DNA of 64,000 bases. Source: Arcicella sp038230735 (GTDB taxonomy: Bacteria; Bacteroidota; Bacteroidia; Cytophagales; Spirosomataceae). This document shows positions 16,696-25,218 of this stretch, one piece after another (position 1 is the stretch's first letter; each line of letters starts with the position of its first letter). The position numbers and the translations under genes were made by a program. The notes under the pieces are model-generated. The model was not told where the DNA came from. It saw only the letters and a list, made by a program, of their open reading frames with translations, and made no database searches. The stretch lies in assembly GCA_038230735.1 (NCBI GenBank), contig JBBRMR010000012.1:1-64000 (forward strand), read 5' to 3'.

Positions 16696-17937
16696 ATGGA
16701 ACGTTTCACAGGACTTATTGGAATAGTATTGATTTTGGGCATTGCCTATTTAATGTCAAATAACCGCAAGGCAATCAATTTCCGCACCGTTGGGATGGGT
16801 TTGGCTTTACAGGCAGGTTTGGCAGTTTTTATCTTAAAAACCCCCGTTGGAACGGCAACTTTCCAAACCTTGGGCAACTGGGTTACACGGGTAATTAGCT
16901 TCAGTTCTGAAGGTGCAAAGTTCGTTTTTGGACCCTTAGCGGATGTTCCTTTGCTCGAAACAGTCTTTCGGGGCGGTGGATTTATCTTCTTTTTCAACAT
17001 TATTCCAACGATTATTTTCGTAGCGGTTTTAGTAAATATTTTCTATCATTTAGGCGTTATTCAATTCGTAATTAAATGGTTAGCTAAGGGTATGAAGCTA
17101 CTTATGGGCGTAAGTGGCTCAGAAGCATTATCCAATATTTCAAGTGCTTTTGTGGGGCAAGTGGAAGCTCAAATCATGATAAAACCTTACTTAAAAGGCA
17201 TGACACTCTCTGAATTAACCGCTTCAATGGCAGGAAGTTACGCCTGTATTGCGGGAGGTGTAATGGCAACATATATTCAGTTTGGCGTACCAGCATCTTA
17301 CTTGATTGCCGCCAGTATTATGGCAGCCCCAGGAGCATTAGCAATCTCCAAAATTATGTACCCCGAAACCGAAGAATCAGAGACGAAGGGAATTGTTACT
17401 TTGAAAGTAGAAAAAGAACATACTAACATTATTGATGCTATTTCGGCAGGTTGTTCGGATGGTTTGAAAGTGGGCTTGAACGTGTTGGCAATGCTCATCG
17501 GTTTCTTGGCTTTGATTGCCCTTATCAACTTCATTTTCAGCAAAGTAGGCGGTATTATGAACTATCCAGATTTTAGTTTAGATACACTTTTGGGATATTT
17601 ATTTGCGGGTTTTGCTTGGTGTATGGGCGTTCCGAAAGAGGAAATTTTACAGGCAGGTTCATTGATGGGAACAAAATTAGCAGCTAACGAATTTGTGGCA
17701 TACCTTAAACTTTCGCCCATGATTAAGGCAGGAACGTTGACCCCAAAAACCGTTGCCATCGTCAGCTTCGCCCTCTGCGGATTTGCCAATTTCGGCTCGT
17801 TAGGAATCCAAATTGGGGGTATCAGTGCCTTAGAACCAAGCCGTAGAGCTGACCTTACGAAAGTGGCAGTTCGTGCTTTGATTGCAGGAACTTTGGCAAG
17901 TTATATGTCGGCTACATTAGCGGGGATTTTGTTTTAG
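16696..17937 (+). CDS. Concentrative nucleoside transporter (NupC/CNT family)
   Basis: This 413-residue inner-membrane symporter has the CNT hallmarks 'GVSGSEALSNISSAFVGQVE', 'MTLSELTASMAGSYACIAGG' and 'GVPASYLIAASIMAAPGALA', then 'CGFANFGSLGIQIGG' near the C-terminus. These loops form the nucleoside and Na+/H+ sites in the family. Multiple hydrophobic segments cover most of its length. It should import nucleosides for salvage. It is a monocistronic unit closed by a strong terminator. Confidence 0.94.
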   Translation: MERFTGLIGIVLILGIAYLMSNNRKAINFRTVGMGLALQAGLAVFILKTPVGTATFQTLGNWVTRVISFSSEGAKFVFGPLADVPLLETVFRGGGFIFFFNIIPTIIFVAVLVNIFYHLGVIQFVIKWLAKGMKLLMGVSGSEALSNISSAFVGQVEAQIMIKPYLKGMTLSELTASMAGSYACIAGGVMATYIQFGVPASYLIAASIMAAPGALAISKIMYPETEESETKGIVTLKVEKEHTNIIDAISAGCSDGLKVGLNVLAMLIGFLALIALINFIFSKVGGIMNYPDFSLDTLLGYLFAGFAWCMGVPKEEILQAGSLMGTKLAANEFVAYLKLSPMIKAGTLTPKTVAIVSFALCGFANFGSLGIQIGGISALEPSRRADLTKVAVRALIAGTLASYMSATLAGILF

Positions 17938-18003
17938 GGTTTCATTAAATTTGCTGAAAACTTATTGAAACTTTTAGAAGGCAAATTCTATCAAAACTTT
18001 CAT

Positions 18004-18039
18004 AAAAAAGGTGCTGACTCTGAACTCAGCACCTTTTTT
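18004..18039. terminator. Strong bidirectional terminator
   Basis: AAAAAA precedes GGTGCTGA (18010-18017), an 8-nt loop, TCAGCACC (18026-18033) and TTTTTT. It is symmetrical, serving the nucleoside transporter (+) and mrp (-). Confidence 0.9.
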
Positions 18040-18081
18040 ATGGTCAAAAATAACTCTAAATTCTGATTTCTAAAATTTTGT

Positions 18082-19185
18082 TTAAACTCTCACCTCCACA
18101 GTGGCAGTCTTAGCTTTCGTAGCATTCCGAATTGCCACTTGTTGAGCCAATTTTTCAGCAGCATTTCTAAAAATATCGGCTACTTTCCCTTCCGTCATTA
18201 CGGCTGGTTTGCCTTCGTCTCCTGCCTCACGGATGCTCTGTACGATGGGGATTTCTCCTAATAATTCGGTTTCGTATTTTATAGCCAAATTCTTTCCACC
18301 ATCTTTTCCAAAAATAAAATACTGATTATCAGGCAATTCGGCAGGAGAAAAGTACGCCATGTTTTCAATTACGCCCAGAACGGGTACATTGATTTGTGGC
18401 TGTCTGAAAAACATTAATCCCTTCGTTGCATCGGCAAGAGCCACTTTTTGCGGAGTTGTAACAATGACCGCCCCCGTTACGGGTACGAGTTGCACGAGCG
18501 ACAAATGTGTATCAGAAGTACCTGGTGGTAAATCAATCAAAAGATAGTCTAATTCACCCCAAAAAGTATCACTAAAAAACTGGCGTAATGCCTGCGTAAC
18601 CATCGGTCCACGCCACGGTACTGGATTGTCTTGTGGGGCAAGAAAACCCATCGAAATCATCTTAATTCCATACTGCATGATGGGCTGAATCATATTTTTG
18701 CCATCAATCTGCTGCACCATTGGTTGCATATCCTCCGCCCCAAACATCACGGGGATGGAAGGTCCAGAAATATCGGCATCAATAATTCCCACTTTTGCCC
18801 CTGACATTTTCAGAGCCATCGCTAAGTTGGCTGTAACGGTTGATTTCCCAACGCCACCCTTGCCCGAAGCAATCGCAATGATGTTTTTTACGTCTGGCAA
18901 AAGCGTTCCACCCATGCGTGAAGATGTTACATCGGAAGTCATATTTACGATAACATTCACGTCTGCATCCACGTGGGTATGGATGGCATCGGTACATTCC
19001 TTGCGGATTCTTTCCTTTAATGGACAAGCGGGAGTGGTTAAAATTACGGTAAAACGTACTTCACCAACGCCCATTTCTATATCCTTAATCATATTGAGGG
19101 TTATCAAATCCTGTTTCAAGTCAGGTTCTTGAACGGTTGATAACGCCCTAATGATGTCTTCTTTGTCTATTTTTAAATCGCTCAT
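18082..19185 (-). CDS. mrp: Mrp/NBP35-family iron-sulfur cluster carrier ATPase
   Basis: This 367-residue protein has an N-terminal MIP18/DUF59 domain (about residues 5-80, 'TPACPLKERIRKEC') fused to a P-loop ATPase with the deviant Walker A 'SGKGGVGKST' (about 107-116), 'IIDADISGPSIP' and 'LLIDLPPGTSD'. Such proteins carry and transfer Fe-S clusters in the cytoplasm. The C-terminal CxxC seen in many Mrp proteins is not present ('IENMAYFSPAELP'), so cluster binding must use other cysteines, if any. A TAnnTTTG box lies 64 nt upstream. Confidence 0.94.
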   Translation of the reverse strand: MSDLKIDKEDIIRALSTVQEPDLKQDLITLNMIKDIEMGVGEVRFTVILTTPACPLKERIRKECTDAIHTHVDADVNVIVNMTSDVTSSRMGGTLLPDVKNIIAIASGKGGVGKSTVTANLAMALKMSGAKVGIIDADISGPSIPVMFGAEDMQPMVQQIDGKNMIQPIMQYGIKMISMGFLAPQDNPVPWRGPMVTQALRQFFSDTFWGELDYLLIDLPPGTSDTHLSLVQLVPVTGAVIVTTPQKVALADATKGLMFFRQPQINVPVLGVIENMAYFSPAELPDNQYFIFGKDGGKNLAIKYETELLGEIPIVQSIREAGDEGKPAVMTEGKVADIFRNAAEKLAQQVAIRNATKAKTATVEVRV

Positions 19186-19249
19186 TTTTCAGTTTACAAT
19201 TAACAAGTTAGTAATTATTAGTGATTGGATATGGTAATTAATTGAATTG

Positions 19250-19257
19250 CAAAGATA
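19250..19257 (-). promoter_or_regulatory. Candidate -7 element of mrp (TATCTTTG)
   Basis: The reverse strand reads TATCTTTG, a perfect TAnnTTTG, 64 nt upstream of the mrp ATG. No TTTG is seen at -33. Confidence 0.5.
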
Positions 19258-19290
19258 CGGCTGAAATTTGTTTGGTGAGTAGGGAAAACA

Positions 19291-19321
19291 AAAAAGGCTC
19301 GTGATGATACGAGCCTTTTTT
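19291..19321. terminator. Rho-independent terminator
   Basis: AAAAA, then GGCTCGT (19296-19302), a 6-nt loop, ACGAGCC (19309-19315) and TTTTTT. It sits downstream of the secreted-protein gene at 19382 on the reverse strand and separates it from mrp. Confidence 0.85.
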
Positions 19322-19381
19322 GTTTTATCAGAGCGTGAGTGGTAATCTAATCATTTGTACCGTGACCATCAATGCCTGAAA

Positions 19382-19930
19382 TCATTCTGTGCTTAAACCA
19401 TACTCAGGGTTAAGAATAATTACATACTTTGAACCTTGGAAAAATCTATAAAATTCGTCCATGGTATGAGCCATCCTTTTAATATTTTTATTCAAAAGAA
19501 TATTTTCAGTTTTGTCGCAATTAGGAGTACCTGGGGAAGTTCTGAAATAAGGATAGATAAACCAACAATAATCCTTTTTCTTGGTGCCCAAAGGTATTTT
19601 CCAACGTCCTTGAGTTGAATTAATATTAAAAATAATTTGATTAGTTACTTCAGAAGGCAAATTTCCGTTATGCCTTATACTATCAACTTTATTGCTGCCA
19701 TTAACCCTAAAAAAGAAAATATCCCAACTTGCTTTACATTCATCGTTTTGAGGAGAGGTAATGCCGCTCCTCAAAACATAATTTATATATTCTGGGCGAC
19801 CTTTTATATTCATTTCATCCAAGGGTGGAGGAAAGGTGAAAGGTAATTTTGAACCCTGTTGGGAAAAAATACTGGTGCTTAAAAGTAATAATGGGATGAG
19901 AAAAATATTTTTAGTCACAGTGTTTCCCAT
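19382..19930 (-). CDS. Small secreted protein, unknown function
   Basis: I take ATG 19928-19930 (MGNTVTKNIFLIPLLLLS) as the start because it gives a compact signal peptide ending TSIFSQ; a start at 19954 is also open. The mature part is about 155 residues with two or three cysteines. It has a segment 'VDSIRHNGNLPSEVTNQI' then 'GRWKIP', recalling the strand-helix-strand of TonB-C-like domains, but this is weak. The start overlaps the end of the upstream lipoprotein gene by 20 nt in another frame, which suggests translational coupling and a shared role. A partner or immunity role is only inference. Confidence 0.7.
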   Translation of the reverse strand: MGNTVTKNIFLIPLLLLSTSIFSQQGSKLPFTFPPPLDEMNIKGRPEYINYVLRSGITSPQNDECKASWDIFFFRVNGSNKVDSIRHNGNLPSEVTNQIIFNINSTQGRWKIPLGTKKKDYCWFIYPYFRTSPGTPNCDKTENILLNKNIKRMAHTMDEFYRFFQGSKYVIILNPEYGLSTE

Positions 19931-21122
19931 ATTGATTATTGAATTGATTTCCATAATTTTTATAACGTTTAACTACAACGTCTTCAATGTTAGTTTTTTC
20001 AGACTGTGATAGCACTTGATAGCAACCGCTTGACTGTAATCCACTCCAAGCCAAAGCTATTGCGTCATCTCGATTTATTGGAAACCAACTTTGTAAAGCA
20101 TCCGCCATAGGATTAACATAGTCATTTCCCATAATTTGATGGTCACTCATAGCAGTAGAATTATTCAAATACACATGAAGAATTTCATGGTAAATTACTT
20201 TTGCAATGAATTCCTGTGAAGCGTTTGCCAACGCTTTCATATTTAAGGTTATGATATTACCTTGAGTAGTAGCATTTATCAGTTCATTATCATTCCATTC
20301 ATCTCTAATTGTAAAATTTTGATTAGCAGATTTATTAAAATTCTGGAGAATATTCTGTACTTTATTGTCAAAACTTCCATTCACCATTGAACTGAAAGTG
20401 CTGTTAAAGCAAGGATAACTTAATTCATTTGTGATTCTATTATTACTTCCATTGTCTCCACCACCATCTCCTCCCCCTCCTCCATCTGGTTCACACCAAC
20501 TGTCAAGTAATTCCTCTTGTACACAATTACTCGTTTGACCAGTATCAGGGTTATAATCACACATAACGAGCCACATTTCATAACATTGTTCCATTACCTT
20601 GCCGCTTTTCTTTACATTCTTACCATTTTTTAAAAAGCCAATATCCACAATTTTCTGAGAAATATTACTTTTAATCAGAACTCCATTTAGGGACTCTACA
20701 TCAAATACTTTACTACCTTTTTTAGCGTTTTTATCATAAACAAATATGTCAATAATTTCGGAGCTTATATTTCCCTTATTATCTTTCAAAATTAAAATTT
20801 TTGTTTGTGTTTGTGAAACAGTAAATTCTGTTTGCTTAAGTCGGTAGCTCTTAATATTCTTATTCTCAAGTGGTATTTCAATTGCTTCTTTATACCCTTG
20901 ATATTTTACGGAAACGGCTTTATCCCAATCAATCGTATTTAGATTAAATCGTTGTTTTTTCTCACGAGCATTTTTACTTGATACAATTTGCTGAGAAAGC
21001 CAGTTTCTTGCTTCATTTACAAAAGGTTCATTGCTAAATGGTTCTTCTTCAATTTTGCAAGAGAATACTCCTGCTAACACGGCAAATATAATAAATGCCG
21101 ATAGTAGTTTTATTTTTTTCAT
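19911..21122 (-). CDS. Lipoprotein with HExxH putative zinc metallopeptidase domain
   Basis: This 403-residue protein has a type II signal (lipobox VFSC, Cys22). An N-terminal domain of about 190 residues ('NWLSQQIVSSKN') is followed by a Cys-containing stretch and a Gly/Asp-rich linker near residue 215-227. The C-terminal domain opens 'SYPCFNSTFSSMVNGSF' and carries 'YHEILHVYLNN' (H312, E313, H316), the HExxH zinc signature. It resembles a Bacteroidota group of linker-joined proteins ending in a 'HE.iHaYl' domain; I know of no defined substrate. It is co-transcribed with the overlapping secreted protein downstream and divergent from an XRE regulator. Surface protease and effector roles are both possible. 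Confidence 0.78.
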   Translation of the reverse strand: MKKIKLLSAFIIFAVLAGVFSCKIEEEPFSNEPFVNEARNWLSQQIVSSKNAREKKQRFNLNTIDWDKAVSVKYQGYKEAIEIPLENKNIKSYRLKQTEFTVSQTQTKILILKDNKGNISSEIIDIFVYDKNAKKGSKVFDVESLNGVLIKSNISQKIVDIGFLKNGKNVKKSGKVMEQCYEMWLVMCDYNPDTGQTSNCVQEELLDSWCEPDGGGGGDGGGDNGSNNRITNELSYPCFNSTFSSMVNGSFDNKVQNILQNFNKSANQNFTIRDEWNDNELINATTQGNIITLNMKALANASQEFIAKVIYHEILHVYLNNSTAMSDHQIMGNDYVNPMADALQSWFPINRDDAIALAWSGLQSSGCYQVLSQSEKTNIEDVVVKRYKNYGNQFNNQYGKHCD

Positions 21123-21264
21123 AAGTTGTGAATATTTTGTTTAAATAATAAAATGTGAAAGATTTATTTAAAGCAAATATTCACCATTATCCACAAATCC
21201 CTTATCAGTTTTCCAAATAATCGTATCAGAAAAACTAATAATATTGTTCACTTAATCAATTTTA

Positions 21265-21295
21265 TTTGTTATTTATCCCAAAACCTATATTTTTG
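21265..21295 (+). promoter_or_regulatory. Promoter with full Bacteroidota -33/-7 match
   Basis: TTTG at 21265-21268 and TATTTTTG at 21288-21295 are separated by 19 nt, the canonical spacing of the Bacteroidota primary sigma factor. The XRE gene ATG is 32 nt downstream. This is the best promoter in the window. Confidence 0.72.
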
Positions 21296-21327
21296 TATCA
21301 TAAACTCAATTTAATTATACACTTCAA

Positions 21328-21711
21328 ATGAAAGATACACAAGATTTTTTACGAGATTTACGAAACGAAACGGGACATTCACAAGAATCAATGGCACTCA
21401 GCATGGGTAAAAGCCAATCGGCTTATTGGAATTTGGAAAACGGCAAAAAGAAAATAGACATGGAAGACATCGAAAAAATAGCGAAAGCGACTGGAAAAGA
21501 CAAAACCGAAGTATTCAAAAAATTGAATGGAATGACGATTGAGAACACCATAAATAATGCTCACGATAATCATAATGTAGTAAATATCATCGGGGATGAA
21601 TGGTGCAAATTATTAATCGAAGAAAAAGATAAACGAATTATAGAGAAGGATTCCATCAATCAAGAACAGAAACGATATATTGAATATTTAGAAGTTAAAT
21701 TGAAAACGTAG
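21328..21711 (+). CDS. XRE-family helix-turn-helix regulator with coiled-coil tail
   Basis: This 127-residue protein has an N-terminal XRE/Cro HTH (about residues 5-62, 'HSQESMALSMGKSQSAYWNLENG') and a linker rich in Asn and His ('NNAHDNHNVVN'). The C-terminal charged helix (about 95-126, 'KDKRIIEKDSINQEQKRYIE') is likely a coiled coil for dimerisation. It is divergent from the HExxH lipoprotein with a 205-nt shared upstream region, so it could control that operon. No operator repeat is obvious. The stop codon lies inside its own terminator stem. Confidence 0.88.
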   Translation: MKDTQDFLRDLRNETGHSQESMALSMGKSQSAYWNLENGKKKIDMEDIEKIAKATGKDKTEVFKKLNGMTIENTINNAHDNHNVVNIIGDEWCKLLIEEKDKRIIEKDSINQEQKRYIEYLEVKLKT

Positions 21712-21738
21712 GGCTTTTGTGAAAGTTCTACGTTTTTC
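21703..21738 (+). terminator. Rho-independent terminator overlapping the XRE stop
   Basis: AAAACGTAG (21703-21711, ending in the TAG stop) pairs with CTACGTTTT (21728-21736) around a 16-nt loop. Confidence 0.75.
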
Positions 21739-21765
21739 TTTGAGTTTCATTTAACCCAAAATACC

Positions 21766-22761
21766 ATGAACACATCAATACCCATTCGCTGGGGAATCCT
21801 CGCCTGCGGGGGAATTGCCGAAAAATTTACTGCCGATTTAGTTGCCCACGTGGCTGATGGTGTAGTCTATGCCGTAGCCTCACGAGACCTCTCGAAAGCC
21901 CAAGATTTTGGCGAACGCCACGGTGCCGAAAAAGCCTTTGGTAGTTATGAAGAATTAGCGGCTTGTCCAGAAGTTGATGTCATTTATATTGCTACCCCAC
22001 ACGCCTATCATCACGAAAATACCTTAATGTGCTTGGAAGCGGGCAAAGCCGTTTTGTGTGAAAAAGCCTTCGCCATCAATACGACAATGGTGCAAGAAAT
22101 GGTGGCAAAATCCAGAGCAAAAAACCTGTTTTTGATGGAGGCTATCTGGACAAGATTTCATCCAGCCATTGCCCAAATTCAAGAGATAATTGAGTCGGGG
22201 AAAATTGGGAATATTGTCCATATCGTAGCAGATTTTGGTTTCAAGGCAGATTATAAAGTAGATGGAAGACTTTTTAACCCTGAATTAACGGGTGGTTCAC
22301 TGTACGATATTGGGATTTATCCTTTGTTTATCAGTAAATTATTATTGGGAAATCCGCAGGAGATTAAAGCAGTAGCAACGATGGCACCCACTGGCGTAGA
22401 TATGAATTGTGCCATGTCTTTGACATACCCAAATGGAGCAACGGCTTCACTTTTTTCAACGGTAATGGCTGATACTGATACAGTTTGCACGATTTACGGA
22501 ACGAAAGGAAAAATCTTTATACACGGACGTTTTCATGAAACAAAGGGCTTTACTTTGACCATCAAAGGCGAAGAACCACAAGTTTTTCTCACAGAAAGAT
22601 TAGGTTTCGGGTATTCGTATGAAGCAGAAGAAGTGCAGAAGTGTTTGAGAGAAGGAAAAACCGAAAGTGATAAATTACCTTTGCAATTTAGTTTGGAATT
22701 GATGGCATTATTGTGTGAAATCCGTGAGCAAATTGGGCTGATTTATCCGCAAGAAGTGTAA
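21766..22761 (+). CDS. Gfo/Idh/MocA-family oxidoreductase
   Basis: This 331-residue NAD(P)-dependent dehydrogenase has a Rossmann opening 'GILACGGIAEKF', the loop 'VIYIATPHAYHHENTL', the active-site 'LCEKAFAIN', and a C-terminal domain with 'LMEAIWTRFHPAIAQI' and 'GGSLYDIGIYPL'. The 'EAIWTRF.P' plus 'YDIGIYP' combination is typical of the dihydrodiol dehydrogenase-like branch (dimeric trans-dihydrodiol/xylose dehydrogenases). The exact sugar or diol substrate is unknown. It is only distantly similar to the other Gfo/Idh gene at 4091. Confidence 0.9.
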   Translation: MNTSIPIRWGILACGGIAEKFTADLVAHVADGVVYAVASRDLSKAQDFGERHGAEKAFGSYEELAACPEVDVIYIATPHAYHHENTLMCLEAGKAVLCEKAFAINTTMVQEMVAKSRAKNLFLMEAIWTRFHPAIAQIQEIIESGKIGNIVHIVADFGFKADYKVDGRLFNPELTGGSLYDIGIYPLFISKLLLGNPQEIKAVATMAPTGVDMNCAMSLTYPNGATASLFSTVMADTDTVCTIYGTKGKIFIHGRFHETKGFTLTIKGEEPQVFLTERLGFGYSYEAEEVQKCLREGKTESDKLPLQFSLELMALLCEIREQIGLIYPQEV

Positions 22762-22773
22762 GATCGATAATTG

Positions 22774-22794
22774 TTTTTCGATGTTCGATTTTCG
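22774..22794. repeat. TTCGATGTTCG word repeat
   Basis: A short run of the words TTCGATGTTCG and ATTTTCG lies just after the oxidoreductase stop. Related runs occur at 25110-25135, 45441-45493, 56283-56351 and 57383-57416. Confidence 0.5.
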
Positions 22795-22858
22795 TAAATT
22801 TGGAAATCGTCTGACTATCGTCCATAGCCGTCAGGTTAAGGTCAAAAATTGTTGGAAT

Positions 22859-22889
22859 TGTAGAGACAATGCACTGCCTTGTCTCTACA
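22859..22889. terminator. Palindromic hairpin between convergent genes
   Basis: TGTAGAGACAA (22859-22869) and TTGTCTCTACA (22879-22889) form a perfect 11-bp stem with a 9-nt loop. The stem overlaps the methyltransferase stop codon. It probably serves both converging genes. Confidence 0.65.
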
Positions 22890-23424
22890 CAATTTTACCA
22901 AATATAAAAATAAAAATCCCACCACCTTTTCCCACAATTTGCACCAAATCAAACCCATTTTCCCCCAGACAATCAATCAATTCCTCTTGCGTAAAAAGCC
23001 GTTTTCCACAGCCCTCATGTATCTCGCCTGAGATTTTAGCCATTTGTTCTTCAATAAATAATTTTCCCAAAGGTTTCAAACACTTTTTTATATCCTGTAA
23101 AATTTTATCTACGTATGAAAATTCATGCAAACTGTTAATAATCAGCATTTTATCAAAAAAATTAACGGGTAAATTAGTTTGATGATGATTACCAATAATG
23201 GGAATAAATTGCCCAATGATGGATTTATTTAATAACTTTTCATAATATTTTACGCCATAATCTATCTCTTCTTGATTGCAATTCAGTGAATCAATATCCT
23301 GTAAATAGAAGGTCAAATTATCTACTTCTGAAGCAAACCAAATTTCCCAAACGCCACTACTCGCCCCCACGGAAGCGATGATTTCATGAGGTTTGAATTG
23401 GTATGTTTTTAAGGATTTTTGCAT
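22885..23424 (-). CDS. Class I SAM-dependent methyltransferase-like protein
   Basis: This 179-residue protein keeps the methyltransferase order: motif I-like 'IIASVGASSGVWEIWFAS', the acidic loop 'YLQDIDS', motif IV 'FDKMLIINSLHEFSY' and post-motif 'CLKPLGKLFIEEQM'. It ends with a beta-hairpin 'GGGIFIFIFGK'. At 179 residues it is short, lacking any N-terminal substrate domain. The motif I glycines are looser than usual (ASVGASSG), so SAM binding should be checked. The substrate is unknown. It is divergent from ilvC across a 188-nt AT-rich gap. Confidence 0.72.
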   Translation of the reverse strand: MQKSLKTYQFKPHEIIASVGASSGVWEIWFASEVDNLTFYLQDIDSLNCNQEEIDYGVKYYEKLLNKSIIGQFIPIIGNHHQTNLPVNFFDKMLIINSLHEFSYVDKILQDIKKCLKPLGKLFIEEQMAKISGEIHEGCGKRLFTQEELIDCLGENGFDLVQIVGKGGGIFIFIFGKIV

Positions 23425-23612
23425 GGTATTTGAACTAAATCAAATATTGGTTAAGTTTCTAAAAATCAAGTTTTTAGTATTATTTTTCAATTAGTATAAA
23501 ATTATTAGCCATAAAAAGTACCTAAAAATAAAAGTAATTTACCATAAACTTTGACATAAAATTAAGAATTTTGTAACATCAAAAAAATGGCTGTCAGTTC
23601 AAAAACAAAATC

Positions 23613-25097
23613 ATGGCAAATTATTTCAACTCATTACCGCTCAGAGAGCAATTAAATCAATTAGGTGTTTGTGAATTTATGGACGGAAGTTCATTTACAG
23701 ATGGTGTAAACGCTCTTTTGGGCAAAAAAATCGTAGTAGTAGGTTGTGGTGCTCAGGGTTTGAACCAAGGCTTAAACCTTCGTGATTCGGGCTTGGATGT
23801 TACTTATGCTTTGCGTCAGGAGGCGATTGATGGAAAACGTCAGTCTTGGAAAAGTGCTTCTGAAAACAATTTCACCATCGGTACTTACGAACAATTAATT
23901 CCAACGGCTGATTTGGTGATTAACCTTACGCCCGACAAACAACATACTGCGGTAGTAGCGGCGGTGATGCCTTTGATGAAACAAGGAGCTACGCTTTCGT
24001 ATTCGCACGGTTTCAATATTGTAGAAGAAGGAACGCAGGTTCGTAAAGATATTACGGTGATTATGGTGGCTCCAAAATGTCCAGGTTCGGAAGTTCGTGC
24101 GGAATATTTGCGTGGATTTGGCGTACCAACCTTGATTGCGGTTCACCCAGAAAATGACCCCGAAGGAAAAGGTTGGGCGTATGCAAAAGCGTATTGTGTA
24201 GGTACAGGCGGACACCGTGCGGGCGTGTTGAAATCATCTTTTGTGGCGGAGGTTAAATCTGATTTAATGGGCGAGCAAACCATTCTTTGCGGTTTATTAC
24301 AAACGGGTTCAATTCTTTGTTTTGATAAAATGATTGAGAAAGGAATTGATGCTGGATACGCTTCTAAATTGATTCAGTACGGTTGGGAAACTATTACGGA
24401 GGCTTTGAAACAAGGTGGTATCACGGGGATGTTCGACCGTTTGTCGAATCCTGCGAAAATCAAGGCGTTTGAAATTTCGGAAGAATTGAAAACTATCATG
24501 CGTCCGTTGTTCCAAAAACACCAAGACGACATCATGAGTGGACATTTTTCTTCAACCATGATGGCTGACTGGGCAAATGATGATAAAAATCTTTTGACTT
24601 GGCGAGCGGCAACGGGCGAAACTGCCTTTGAAAAAACCCCAGCGGGAGCGGTTAAAATCTCTGACCAAGAGTATTTTGATAACGGTCTTTTGATGGTTGC
24701 GATGGTACGTGCGGGTGTTGAATTGGCTTATGAAACGATGGTTGAGGCTGGAATTATCGCACAGTCGGCTTATTATGAGTCATTGCACGAAACGCCATTA
24801 ATTGCCAACACCATTGCTCGTAGAAAATTATACGAAATGAACTCAGTAATTTCTGATACGGCTGAATACGGTTGCTACCTTTTCGACCATGCCTGTAAGC
24901 CACTTTTGGCAGATTTCATGTCGAAAGTAGAAACTGACATCATTGGTAAAAATTATAGTGATGGCAAGGATATGGGCGTTGATAACCGTGCTTTAAATAC
25001 GGTGAACAAAGCAATTCGTAGTCATTCAATCGAAATCGTGGGCGATACACTTCGTCAGGCGATGGGAGCAATGAAAGTGATTAGTACGGTAGCTTAA
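23613..25097 (+). CDS. ilvC: Ketol-acid reductoisomerase, long class II form
   Basis: This 494-residue enzyme of valine/isoleucine biosynthesis converts acetolactate to dihydroxyisovalerate with NADPH and Mg2+. It has the nucleotide site 'VVGCGAQGLNQGLNLRDSG', 'NLTPDKQHTAVV', 'SHGFN', 'MVAPKCPGSEVRAEYLRGFG' and metal-binding acidic residues ('EVKSDLMGEQTILCG'). The length and duplicated C-terminal knotted domain fit the E. coli-type class II enzyme. It stands alone, whereas ilvC is usually near ilvD/B/N or leu genes in Bacteroidota; none are in the window. Confidence 0.97.
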   Translation: MANYFNSLPLREQLNQLGVCEFMDGSSFTDGVNALLGKKIVVVGCGAQGLNQGLNLRDSGLDVTYALRQEAIDGKRQSWKSASENNFTIGTYEQLIPTADLVINLTPDKQHTAVVAAVMPLMKQGATLSYSHGFNIVEEGTQVRKDITVIMVAPKCPGSEVRAEYLRGFGVPTLIAVHPENDPEGKGWAYAKAYCVGTGGHRAGVLKSSFVAEVKSDLMGEQTILCGLLQTGSILCFDKMIEKGIDAGYASKLIQYGWETITEALKQGGITGMFDRLSNPAKIKAFEISEELKTIMRPLFQKHQDDIMSGHFSSTMMADWANDDKNLLTWRAATGETAFEKTPAGAVKISDQEYFDNGLLMVAMVRAGVELAYETMVEAGIIAQSAYYESLHETPLIANTIARRKLYEMNSVISDTAEYGCYLFDHACKPLLADFMSKVETDIIGKNYSDGKDMGVDNRALNTVNKAIRSHSIEIVGDTLRQAMGAMKVISTVA

Positions 25098-25109
25098 TTG
25101 GTTGATAGT

Positions 25110-25135
25110 TATTCGTATTCCGATGTTCGATGTTT
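25110..25135. repeat. TTCGATGTTCG word repeat
   Basis: The words ATTCGTATTCC, GATGTTCGATGTTTAGG follow the ilvC stop. This belongs to the family noted at 22774. Confidence 0.45.
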
Positions 25136-25218
25136 AGGGCTTAACTTCCTAATATCTGATTATCAATATTTTCAAGGTTTTTTTATCCGTTAAAGTTGAT
25201 GATTTTAAGCCTTCACCA

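Noticed and set aside
18082..19185. ParA/MinD partition ATPase reading of the mrp gene
   Set aside because: The N-terminal MIP18/DUF59 domain and motif spacing fit Mrp; no ParB or MinC/E gene is nearby.
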